Positions 35,511-43,852 of a stretch of DNA of 64,000 nt are shown here, one piece after another (within the stretch, counting starts at the first letter, position 1; each line of letters begins with the position of its first letter). Below the pieces are notes generated by a model. That model saw only the letters and a list, made by a program, of their open reading frames with translations. It was not told the origin of the DNA and ran no database searches. The stretch comes from Mitsuaria sp. PDC51 (GTDB lineage: Bacteria > Pseudomonadota > Gammaproteobacteria > Burkholderiales > Burkholderiaceae_C), in assembly GCF_900113225.1 (NCBI RefSeq), contig NZ_FOZE01000001.1, positions 2,665,116 through 2,729,115 of the forward strand. The letters run 5' to 3'. Both the position numbers and the translations under genes were made by a program.

Positions 35511-36995
35511 TCAGGGCGTCCACCGGCCGCCGAGCGCGCGCAGCAGCGCGACGCGATTGACCTGCTCGGTCTGGCGCAGCGTGACCAGCACGCGCTGGGC
35601 GGTGGTCAGCTGCCGCTGGGCGTCCAGCAGCTCCAGCTGGCTGCTGCCGCCGAGCCGGTAGCTGCGCTCGGCCAGGCGCAGCGACTGCGCCGCCGCGTCG
35701 ACCTGCGCCTGCTGCGCATCGAGCCGCTCGGCCAGTTGATCGCGCACCGCGAGCGCGTCCGCGACCTCGCGGAACGCGGACTGCAGCGCCGACTCGTAGT
35801 TCGCCAGCGCCTCGCGCCGGCTGGCCTCGCTGACCTCGACTTGAGCGCGCCGGGCTCCGCCATCGAACAGCGGCAGGTCGATCTGCGGGACCAGGCTCCA
35901 CACGCCGCTGCCGCTCTTGAACAGGCCATCCAGGTCGGGACTGCGCGTGCCGGCGCTGGCCGTCAAGGTCAGGCGCGGGAAGCGCGCGGCGCGCGCGGCA
36001 CCGACGTCAAAGGCCGCCGCGCGCAGGCGCTGCTCCGCGGCGCGGAGGTCGGGGCGCTGCAGCAGCACCTCGGCGGGCAGGCCGCCGGGCAGCTCCGGCA
36101 GCGCGGTCACCGTGGGCAACGCGGGCTGCGGGGTCGGCAGCAGGCGATCAGGCACCGGCTGCCCGACGAGCAGCTCCAGCTGCAGCCGTGCCTGCGTGAC
36201 CGCGCCGACGCTTTCCGCCGCATCGCCCCGCGCCGATTCGAAGGCGGTTCGCGCCCGCGCGCGGTCGAGGCCGGACGCCGCGCCCAGCGCGTACTGCCGC
36301 TCCGCCAGGTCGAGGGAGCGCTGCTGGCTGTCGCGCAGCGCCTGGTTGAGCACCAGTCGCTGCTGCGCCGCCGCCAGCGACAGCCACGCGGTCGCGACTT
36401 CGGCGGCCAGGCTCAGCCGCGCGCTGCGCTGCGTCTCCTGCTCCGCGAGGAAGCGCGACAACGCCGCGCCCTCGAGGCTACCCAAGCGGTTGAACAGGTC
36501 GATCTCGTAGCTCGCCAGGCCCAGGTTGACGCCGTAGGTGGTCGTCGCGCCCTCGCCGTTGGTCGTGCGCTGGCGCGTCGCGGAGGCGCCCAGGCCGATC
36601 TCCGGCAGGCGATCCGCCGCCGTGATCCGGTACTGCGCCCGCACCCGCTCGACGGCGGCCGCGCTCGCGCGCAGGCTGCGGTTCTGGTCGAGCGCGAGCG
36701 CCACCACCTCGTCCAGCCGAGCGTCGGCGAAGAAGCCGCGCCACTCGTGCGCGGCGGCGGTCGATGCCTCGGTCGAGGCCGCGTTCGCGGTCGGGGTTGC
36801 GGTGGGCGTCGCGGCCGAGGCTGAGCCGGCGTCCGATGCCGCCGATGCCGGAGCGGCTGGACGGAAGTCTTCGCGCAGCGGCGGACGCGGCGCGTCGGTC
36901 GACGGCACCAGGCTGCCGCAGGCGCCCAGGCCCAGCAGCAGCGCGATCGCCGCGCATCGGGTCGTCAAGCTCATGGATGCACGCGCGCGCCTCAT
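35511..36995 (-). CDS. Outer-membrane efflux lipoprotein, OprM/NodT family
   Basis: A 494-residue protein whose ATG overlaps the pump stop as ATGA (36992-36995), so translation is coupled. It has a lipobox (LLLGLGACGS) and two OEP repeats: YEIDLFNRLGSLEGAALSRF in the first and PQIDLPLFDGGARRAQVEVS in the second, each typical of TolC-like channels. LPTPQPALPTVTALPELPGG and DLRAAEQRLRAAAFDVGAAR are also standard. It forms the trimeric exit duct of the pump encoded upstream. It could also serve the RND pump at 13556-16828. Confidence 0.93.
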   Translation of the reverse strand: MRRARASMSLTTRCAAIALLLGLGACGSLVPSTDAPRPPLREDFRPAAPASAASDAGSASAATPTATPTANAASTEASTAAAHEWRGFFADARLDEVVALALDQNRSLRASAAAVERVRAQYRITAADRLPEIGLGASATRQRTTNGEGATTTYGVNLGLASYEIDLFNRLGSLEGAALSRFLAEQETQRSARLSLAAEVATAWLSLAAAQQRLVLNQALRDSQQRSLDLAERQYALGAASGLDRARARTAFESARGDAAESVGAVTQARLQLELLVGQPVPDRLLPTPQPALPTVTALPELPGGLPAEVLLQRPDLRAAEQRLRAAAFDVGAARAARFPRLTLTASAGTRSPDLDGLFKSGSGVWSLVPQIDLPLFDGGARRAQVEVSEASRREALANYESALQSAFREVADALAVRDQLAERLDAQQAQVDAAAQSLRLAERSYRLGGSSQLELLDAQRQLTTAQRVLVTLRQTEQVNRVALLRALGGRWTP

Positions 36996-39900
36996 GTCCG
37001 CGCCTCCGGCCCGGCCGCATCGCCAGCGGCGTGATGGCCCTCGTCGGTCGGCCTCGTCCCGGCATCGCCGGCGGTCCCGGTCTTTGTCATGCGGCTGAAG
37101 CGCTGCTTGACCCACAGGTAGAACAGCGGCACGAAGAAGATGCCCAGCAGCGTCGCGCTGCCCATGCCGCCGAGCACGCCCACGCCGATCGCGCGCTGCG
37201 AGCCCGAGCCCGCGCCACTGGCGTAGGCCAGGGGCAGCACGCCCATCATGAAGGCGAGCGAGGTCATCAGGATCGGCCGCAATCGCTGCCGGCAGGCCTT
37301 GAGCGTGGCGTCGAGCAGGCCCATGCCCTGCGCCAGCAGGGTCTCGGCGAACTCGACGATCAGGATCGCGTTCTTCGCCGACAGGCCGACCGTCGTCAGC
37401 AGGCCGACCTGGAAGAACACGTCGTTCATCTGCCCGCCGAGGTGGCTGGCCGCGAGCGCGCCGATGATGCCCAGCGGCACCACCAGCATCACGCTGAAGG
37501 GCACCGACCAGCTCTCGTACAGCGCCGCCAGGCACAGGAAGATGAACAGCACCGAGACCGCATACAGCATCGGCGCCTGATCACCGGACAGCCGCTCCTG
37601 GTAGCTGCGGCCGGACCACTCGAAGCCGATGCCCGGCGGCATCTCGCGCAGCACCTGCTCCATCGCGGCCATCGCGGCGCCCGAGCTCACGCCCGGCGCG
37701 ACGTCGGCCTGGATCTCATAGGCGGCGCTGCCGTTGTAGCGGACCAGCTGGCGCGGACCGTTGGTCCAGCCCGCCTTCGCGAAGGCGCTGAAGGACACCA
37801 TCTCGCCGCTGGCGTTGCGCAGGTACCAGAAGCGCAGCGCCTCGGGATCGGCGCGGTAGGCGCCCTCGCCCTGCACCAGCACGCGCTTGACGCGGCCGCG
37901 GTCGAGGAAGTCGTTCACATAGCTGCTGCCCAGCGCGATCGACAGCGTGTCGTTGATCGTCGAAGTCGTCACGCCCAGCGTGCCCGCCTTGTGGTCGTCG
38001 ATGTCGATCTGCAGCTGCGGCGTCTCGGTCAGGCTGTTGGTGCGGGCGCGGCTGAGTTCGGGCCGCTGGTTGGCCAGGTCGATGAGGCGGTCGCGCGCGG
38101 CGATGAGCGCCTCCGAGCCGACGCCGCCCAGGTCCTGCAGGAACAGCTGGATGCCGGCGCTGCCGCCCAGGCCGCGCACCGTCGGCGGCTGCACGACGAA
38201 GATGTTGGCGTCGCGCACGCGCTTGCCGAGCTCGCGGCTGAAGCGCTCGGCCAGCGCGCCGGCGCCCTGCGCCTTGCCGGTCCGCTCGGACCAGTCGGTC
38301 AGGCGGATGAAGCCCTGCCCCGAGCCCTGGTCGCCGCCGGCGCCGCGCACGATGTTGTAGAACTGGACTTCCTTCTGGTCGGCCAGGTAAGCCTCGATGC
38401 TCTGCGCGACGGCCTCCATCCGCTCCGCCGTGGCGCCCGGCGCCATGCGCACCTGGATCTGCAGGCCACCCTGGTCCTCGTCCGGCAGGAAGGAGGTCGG
38501 AAGCGTCTTGTAGAGCGCCGCCAGCCCCGCGATCAGCAGCAGGTAGACCATGAAGCTGCGCACGCCGCGCGCCGTCAGCCAGCGCACGCGCGACACATAC
38601 CGCTCGGTGAAGCGGTCGAAGCCGCGATTGAAGCCGCCGAAGAACCAGTCCAGCTGCTTGCCGAAGGGCCCGCCATGCGCGGCATGCTCGCCCTTGTGGA
38701 CCGGCTTGAGCAGCGTCGCGCACAGCGCTGGCGACAGGCTCATCGCCACCAGCACCGACAGCACCATCGCGCTCACCACGGTGATCGAGAACTGGCGGTA
38801 GATCACGCCGGTGGAGCCGCCAAAGAAGGCCATCGGGATGAACACCGCCGACAGCACCACCGCGATGCCGACCAGCGCGCCGCTGATCTCCTTCATGCTG
38901 GCGCGGGTCGCGTCGCGAGGGCTCAGGCCCTCCTCGCGCATCAGGCGCTCGACGTTCTCGACCACCACGATCGCGTCGTCGACCAGCAGGCCGATGGCCA
39001 GCACCAGGCCGAACATGGTCAGCGTGTTGATCGAGTACCCCGCCAGCGCCAGCACGCCGAAGGTGCCCAGCAGCACCACCGGCACCGCGATCGCCGGCAC
39101 CAGCGTCGCCCGCAGGTTCTGCATGAACAGGTACATGATCACGACCACCAGTACCATCGCCTCGATCAGCGTGTGGACCACGCCCTCGATGGAGACGCTG
39201 ATGAAGGGCGTCGTGTCGTAGGTGAAGGTGACCTTCATGCCGTGCGGGAAGAAGGGCTCGAGTTCCTTGAACTTGGCCTTGACCAGCTCGGCGGTCTTGA
39301 GCGCGTTGGCGCCGCTGGCCGGCACGATGGCCATGCCGGCGGCGGTGACGCCGCTGCTGCGCACGTTGGTGGTGTAGCTGTCGCGGCCGAGCTCCACCCG
39401 GGCCACGTCCTTGAGCCGCAGCGCGGAGCCGTCCGGCTGCACGCGCAGCACGATGTTGCGGAACTGCTCCGGCGTCTGCAGCTTGGCGCGCGCGGTGATG
39501 ATCGCGGTGAGCCGCTGGCCCTCGGGCACCGGCTGCGCACCGAGCTGGCCGGCCGAGACCTCGGTGTTCTGCGCCAGCAGCGCGTTGCGGATGTCGCCTG
39601 GCACCAGCGCGTAGCGCTGCAACCGCGCCGGGTCCAGCCAGATGCGCATCGCATAACCGGAGCCGAAGACGTTGATGTCGCCGACGCCCTCGATGCGGCT
39701 GATGATGTCCTGCAGCGTGCTGGACAGGTAGTCGCCGAGGTCGGCGGAGCTGACATTCGGATCGTCGCTGGTGAGCATGACCACCATCAGCGGCTCGGAG
39801 CCCGCCTTGGTGACGCGCACGCCCTGCGCCTGCACCGCCTGCGGCAACCGCGAGAGCGACTGCGAAACCTTGTTCTGCACCTGCATCTGCGCCAGGTCGG

Positions 39901-40198
39901 GATCGGTGCCGGCGACGAAGCTCAGCTGCGTGTTGGCGCCGCCGGAGGCATTGCTGGTGGACTCGATCGAGAACAGGCCGTCGATGCCCTTGAGGTTCTG
40001 CTCGATGACCTGCGTCACCGAGTCCTCGATCGCCTTGGCCGAGGCGCCGGGGTAGCTGGTGTTGATCGAGATGCGCGTCGGCGCGATGTCCGGATAGCGC
40101 TCCAGCGGCAAGCCGAGCACCGCGGCGATGCCGGCCAGCATCACGACGATGGCCAGCACCCAGGCGAAGATCGGCCGGTCGATGAAGAAGGCGGCCAT
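36992..40198 (-). CDS. RND efflux transporter, AcrB/MexB-like
   Basis: A 1068-residue HAE1 pump with the standard plan: TM1 (MAAFFIDRPIFAWVLAIVVM), the LGLPLERYPDIAPTRISIN entry to the porter domain, TM4 with GLLVDDAIVVVENVERLM, and C-terminal YESWSVPFSVMLVVPLG and SAKNAILIVEFAETL. The proton-relay Asp pair lies in helix 4 as expected. It shares a TGATG overlap with the adaptor gene upstream and an ATGA overlap with the outer-membrane factor gene, so the three parts form one operon. Substrates are probably amphipathic drugs. Confidence 0.96.
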   Translation of the reverse strand: MAAFFIDRPIFAWVLAIVVMLAGIAAVLGLPLERYPDIAPTRISINTSYPGASAKAIEDSVTQVIEQNLKGIDGLFSIESTSNASGGANTQLSFVAGTDPDLAQMQVQNKVSQSLSRLPQAVQAQGVRVTKAGSEPLMVVMLTSDDPNVSSADLGDYLSSTLQDIISRIEGVGDINVFGSGYAMRIWLDPARLQRYALVPGDIRNALLAQNTEVSAGQLGAQPVPEGQRLTAIITARAKLQTPEQFRNIVLRVQPDGSALRLKDVARVELGRDSYTTNVRSSGVTAAGMAIVPASGANALKTAELVKAKFKELEPFFPHGMKVTFTYDTTPFISVSIEGVVHTLIEAMVLVVVIMYLFMQNLRATLVPAIAVPVVLLGTFGVLALAGYSINTLTMFGLVLAIGLLVDDAIVVVENVERLMREEGLSPRDATRASMKEISGALVGIAVVLSAVFIPMAFFGGSTGVIYRQFSITVVSAMVLSVLVAMSLSPALCATLLKPVHKGEHAAHGGPFGKQLDWFFGGFNRGFDRFTERYVSRVRWLTARGVRSFMVYLLLIAGLAALYKTLPTSFLPDEDQGGLQIQVRMAPGATAERMEAVAQSIEAYLADQKEVQFYNIVRGAGGDQGSGQGFIRLTDWSERTGKAQGAGALAERFSRELGKRVRDANIFVVQPPTVRGLGGSAGIQLFLQDLGGVGSEALIAARDRLIDLANQRPELSRARTNSLTETPQLQIDIDDHKAGTLGVTTSTINDTLSIALGSSYVNDFLDRGRVKRVLVQGEGAYRADPEALRFWYLRNASGEMVSFSAFAKAGWTNGPRQLVRYNGSAAYEIQADVAPGVSSGAAMAAMEQVLREMPPGIGFEWSGRSYQERLSGDQAPMLYAVSVLFIFLCLAALYESWSVPFSVMLVVPLGIIGALAASHLGGQMNDVFFQVGLLTTVGLSAKNAILIVEFAETLLAQGMGLLDATLKACRQRLRPILMTSLAFMMGVLPLAYASGAGSGSQRAIGVGVLGGMGSATLLGIFFVPLFYLWVKQRFSRMTKTGTAGDAGTRPTDEGHHAAGDAAGPEART

Positions 40199-41451
40199 CA
40201 GAGGCTCCCGCCCGACGCCGGGCCAGAAGCCGCCATGGACGCCGGGACGGACGCCGCGCTGGCGGCACCACCGCCGGCCGGGGCGCCCGGCTGCTCGCCG
40301 CCCTTCTTCTTGCCGGCGCCGGCCGGCACCGGCGTCACCACCTGGTTGGGCCGCACGCGCTGCAGGCCCTCGACGGCGAGCTTGTCACCCGGCTTCAAAC
40401 CGCTGGCGACGACCCACTGGTTGCCCATCGCGCGCTTGAGCACGAGGCGGCGCAGCTCGGTCTTGTTGCCTTCGCCGACGACCAGCGCGGTCGCCTCGCC
40501 GGTCGGCGACCGGGTGACGCCCTGCTGCGGCACGACGATCGCGTCGCGGTCGACGCCCGCCAGCAGCTGCGCGCGCACGACCATGCCGGGCATCAGCATG
40601 CCCTGCGGATTGGGCACGACCGCGCGCAGCGTCACCGCGCCGGTGCCGCGGTCGACGGTCACGCCGCTGACCTGCAAGGTGCCGGGACGGGCGTACACGG
40701 TGCCGTCCTCGAGCACGACGCGGATCTGGCGGCTGCCCTGGCCGTTCGGGCCCTCGCCCTCGAGCTGGCGGCGCAGCTGCAGGATCTCGGCGCTGCTCTG
40801 GACGATGTCCACATGCATCGGATCGAGCTGCTGCACCGTGGTCAGCGCCTGCGTCTGGTTGGCGGTGACCAAGGCGCCGGCGGTGACGGTGGAGACTTCG
40901 ATGCGGCCGGAGATCGGCGCCGCGATGCGGGTGCGGTCCAGCTGCACGCGCGCGGCGTCGAGCGCGGCGCGGGCCACGGCCACGTCGGCCTGGGCCTGCC
41001 GCAGCGCGCTGGCGCTGTCGTCGGCGCTCTGGCGGCTGAGCGCGTCGGCCTTGAGCAGCTCGGCGTCGCGCTCGGCGCGGGTGCGGGCGACGGCCACCTG
41101 GGCCTCGGCCTTCTGCAGCGCGGCCGCGGCGCGCGCGCGCTCGGCCTCGTAGCTGGCGGCATCGAGCTGGTAGAGCGCCTGGCCGGCGCGCACCGTCGTG
41201 CCTTCCTCGAAGAGCCGCTTCTGGACGATGCCGCTGACCTGCGGGCGGATCTCGGCGACCTGGCTCGCCGACAGGCGGCCGGGCAGCTCCAGCGCCAGCG
41301 GCGCGTCCTGCGTCGCGACGATGACCACGCCCACTTCGGGCGGCGCGGGCGCGGCGGCGGCGGTCTTCTTCTCGCCGCAGCCGGCGGCCAGGACAGCCGC
41401 GAGGACGGCCGCAAAGGCGACCAGCAGGGACAGCGCGGCGGGACGCGGCAT
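40198..41451 (-). CDS. RND periplasmic adaptor lipoprotein, AcrA/MexA-like
   Basis: A 417-residue precursor. The start at 41451 gives a compact lipoprotein signal with lipobox AAGC at Cys 25; an in-frame ATG at 41502 would put 17 more residues in front and is less likely. Neither start has a clear ribosome site. Adaptor features: VGVVIVATQDAPLALELPGR, PQVSGIVQKRLFEEGTTVRA with QALYQLDAASYE, a hairpin of Ala-rich helices, and RIAAPISGRIEVS. The C-terminal 35 residues are Gly/Ala/Pro-rich. It is the first gene of the pump operon. Confidence 0.94.
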   Translation of the reverse strand: MPRPAALSLLVAFAAVLAAVLAAGCGEKKTAAAAPAPPEVGVVIVATQDAPLALELPGRLSASQVAEIRPQVSGIVQKRLFEEGTTVRAGQALYQLDAASYEAERARAAAALQKAEAQVAVARTRAERDAELLKADALSRQSADDSASALRQAQADVAVARAALDAARVQLDRTRIAAPISGRIEVSTVTAGALVTANQTQALTTVQQLDPMHVDIVQSSAEILQLRRQLEGEGPNGQGSRQIRVVLEDGTVYARPGTLQVSGVTVDRGTGAVTLRAVVPNPQGMLMPGMVVRAQLLAGVDRDAIVVPQQGVTRSPTGEATALVVGEGNKTELRRLVLKRAMGNQWVVASGLKPGDKLAVEGLQRVRPNQVVTPVPAGAGKKKGGEQPGAPAGGGAASAASVPASMAASGPASGGSL

Positions 41452-41646
41452 CGACGCGCGCGGACCGGCCGCCCGCGCGCAGGGTGTCAGAATCTTCGAC
41501 ATGGCGGCGGATGCTGGCCTACGAATGTGGAGACACCTTGAAGATCGCATCCGCCGCGCGGGCTCCGCCCAGACGGCTTGCCTGCCGCACGCGGCGCCGG
41601 TCATCATGCGGCCCGCCCCACTCCACTCGCCGCCCCGTTCTCCTGG

Positions 41647-43038
41647 ATGAAGCTCCCGTTCACGCTCACCGCCCGGCTGTTCATCGCCGTCTTCAGCACC
41701 GCCATGGCGGTCGCGCTGGCGATGGGCGTGTTCTCGCACATCAACCTGAACCGGGACTTCATCGGCTACCTCAACGAGCAGGCGGTCAACCGGCTGGAAC
41801 TTGCGCGCACCAGCGTCACCGCTGGTTATCGGGAGAACGGCCGCAGCTGGGACTTCCTGCGCCAGAAGCCGGAGCTGTGGGGCCGGCTGCTGCGGCCGCT
41901 GGTGCCGGAGGCGGAGATGCCGGCGGTCAAGCACGGGCCGGCCGACCTGACCGGCGCGACGCGGCGCTTCACGCTGTTCGACGAGAACCGCGAGCGGGTG
42001 GCGGGCTATGCCGGCCCGGTCGAGCCGACGATCGAGCGGCCCATCATCGTGGACGGCCTGACCGTGGGCTGGCTGGCGCTGACCCCGATCGAATCGGTGA
42101 GCCCGGGCGCGGAGAAGCATTTCTACGACGCGCAGCTGCGCTCGGCCTGGGTGGTGGGCGGCGCGGCGGTGCTGCTGGCGGGCGGTGTGGCGTACTGGAT
42201 CTCGCGCCGGCTGCTGCAGCCGGTGCGGCGGGTGGCGGACGCGACGCACCGCCTGACGGCTGGCGACTTCGGCGTGCGGGTGCGGGAGACGCGCGGCAAC
42301 GACGACATCGCCGGTCTGCAGCGCGACTTCAACCAGCTGGCGCTGACCCTGCAGCGCAACGAGGCGATGCGGCGCGAGTTCCTCGCCGACGTTTCGCACG
42401 AGCTGCGCACGCCGCTGGGCGTGCTGCACGGCGAGCTGGAGGCGCTGGAGGACGGCGTGCGCAAGCTCGACGCGCAGGCGCTGCGCTCGCTGCAGGGCGA
42501 GGTCGCCATCCTGCACAAGCTGGTCGACGACCTGCACGAGCTGTCGATGGCGGACGTGGGCGCGCTGGCCTACCGCAAGTCCGAGGTCGACCTGCGCGAG
42601 CTGATCGGCGTGACGGCCGGCGCCTTCGGCGAGCGCCTGCACGGCAGCGGCCTGTCGCTGCGGCTGGACCTGCCCGAGCAGCCGCTGCGGGTCTTCGGCG
42701 ACGAGCGCCGCCTGCGGCAGCTGCTGGGCAATCTCTTCGAGAACAGCTGCCGCTACACCGATGCCGGCGGCGCGCTGAGCATCAGCGCCCGGCGCAGCGG
42801 CGAGCATGCGGTGATCGACGTGCAGGACACCTCGCCCGGCGTCGGGCCGGAGCACCTGCCGCGGCTGTTCGAGCGCTTCTTCCGCGTCGATGCCTCGCGC
42901 AGCCGGCGCGGCGGCGGCTCCGGCCTCGGGCTGTCGATCTGCCAGCGCATCGCCGAGGCCCACGAGGGCCGCATCGAGGCGCGTCCCTCGCCGCTGGGCG
43001 GCCTGTGGATGCGGGTGGAGCTGCCGGTCCATGGCTGA
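41647..43038 (+). CDS. Sensor histidine kinase, BaeS-like
   Basis: A 463-residue membrane kinase starting at MKLPFTLTARLF. It has two TM helices (about residues 8-30 and 172-192) around a periplasmic domain of about 140 residues. A HAMP domain follows (ISRRLLQPVRRVADATHRLT). HisKA contains FLADVSHELRTPLG (phospho-His near 250), and HATPase_c has the N-box GNLFENSCRYTDAGG and G-boxes including DTSPGVGPEHLPRLFERFFR. By analogy with BaeSR and AdeRS it senses envelope stress and controls the divergent RND operon. It overlaps the regulator gene by 8 bases. Confidence 0.93.
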   Translation: MKLPFTLTARLFIAVFSTAMAVALAMGVFSHINLNRDFIGYLNEQAVNRLELARTSVTAGYRENGRSWDFLRQKPELWGRLLRPLVPEAEMPAVKHGPADLTGATRRFTLFDENRERVAGYAGPVEPTIERPIIVDGLTVGWLALTPIESVSPGAEKHFYDAQLRSAWVVGGAAVLLAGGVAYWISRRLLQPVRRVADATHRLTAGDFGVRVRETRGNDDIAGLQRDFNQLALTLQRNEAMRREFLADVSHELRTPLGVLHGELEALEDGVRKLDAQALRSLQGEVAILHKLVDDLHELSMADVGALAYRKSEVDLRELIGVTAGAFGERLHGSGLSLRLDLPEQPLRVFGDERRLRQLLGNLFENSCRYTDAGGALSISARRSGEHAVIDVQDTSPGVGPEHLPRLFERFFRVDASRSRRGGGSGLGLSICQRIAEAHEGRIEARPSPLGGLWMRVELPVHG

Positions 43039-43777
43039 GCGCGCGGCAGGCCTGGCGCCGATGCCGATGGAACCGGGGCCCTCGCGGGTGCTGGTGGTGG
43101 AGGACGAGCCCAAGCTCGCGGCGCTGCTGGCGGACTACCTGCGCGCGGCCGGGCACGAGCCCGAATGCGTGGCCGACGGGCGCGAGGTGATCCCGGCCTG
43201 GACGGCGCGGCGGCACGACCTGATCCTGCTGGACCTGATGCTGCCGGGCATCGACGGGCTGACGCTGTGCCGCGAACTGCGCGCGGTCAGCAGCGTGCCC
43301 ATCCTGATGCTGACGGCACGGGCGGACGAGTCGGACCGGCTGGCCGGCCTGGAGACCGGCGCGGACGACTACATCGCGAAGAACCCCTTCAGCCCGCGCG
43401 AGGTGATGGCGCGGGTGAAGGCGGCGCTGCGCCGAAGCCGCGCGCACGAAGTGGAAACGGCGGCCGCGGTGGCCGCCTTCGCGGCGGGCAGCGAGCCGCT
43501 GTCCATCGATGAATCCGGCTGGAAGGCGAGCTGGCGCGGCCAGCCGCTGGACCTCACGCCGATCGAATTCCGGCTGCTCCACATCCTGGCGACGCAGCCG
43601 GGCCGGGTCTACGCGCGGACCCAGCTGCTGGACCTGCTGCACGTGGACGGCCGCGAGGTCACCGAGCGCGCGGTCGACAGCCACATCAAGAACCTGCGCC
43701 GCAAGCTCGAGAAGGCCGGCGCGGGGGCGGACCGGATCCGGTCGATCTATGGGGTGGGATACCGGTTCGAGCGATGA
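43031..43777 (+). CDS. Response regulator, OmpR/PhoB family, BaeR-like, with K-N-P insertion
   Basis: A 248-residue OmpR-type regulator. The start ATG at 43031 overlaps the kinase stop; internal ATGs at 43061 and 43067 are alternatives. The receiver starts SRVLVVEDEPKLAALLADYL; the phospho-acceptor Asp is in LILLDLMLPGIDGL (about residue 68). The segment after alpha-4 reads GADDYIAKNPFSPREVMARV, with an Asn between the conserved Lys and Pro that normally form the KP of the active site. The winged-helix DNA-binding domain spans about 150-245 and ends DSHIKNLRRKLE, YGVGYRFER. It should regulate the RND pump operon. Confidence 0.92.
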   Translation: MAERAAGLAPMPMEPGPSRVLVVEDEPKLAALLADYLRAAGHEPECVADGREVIPAWTARRHDLILLDLMLPGIDGLTLCRELRAVSSVPILMLTARADESDRLAGLETGADDYIAKNPFSPREVMARVKAALRRSRAHEVETAAAVAAFAAGSEPLSIDESGWKASWRGQPLDLTPIEFRLLHILATQPGRVYARTQLLDLLHVDGREVTERAVDSHIKNLRRKLEKAGAGADRIRSIYGVGYRFER

Positions 43778-43852
43778 AAGGTGGAAGGGCCCCCGAGTCG
43801 CCTCAGGAGCCCCGCGCCGATCGCCCCCTCGGGACCGCGCTCGCGACTCGCC

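Noticed and set aside
36764..41152. A forward open frame of about 1462 codons opposite the second RND operon
   Set aside because: Same pattern of Arg/His/Gln-rich composition and no recognisable motif; the reverse strand encodes three conserved proteins.
40198..43113. An extended adaptor frame starting far upstream over the BaeSR-like genes
   Set aside because: A lipoprotein signal sits at 41451, and the upstream part is antisense to the kinase gene.
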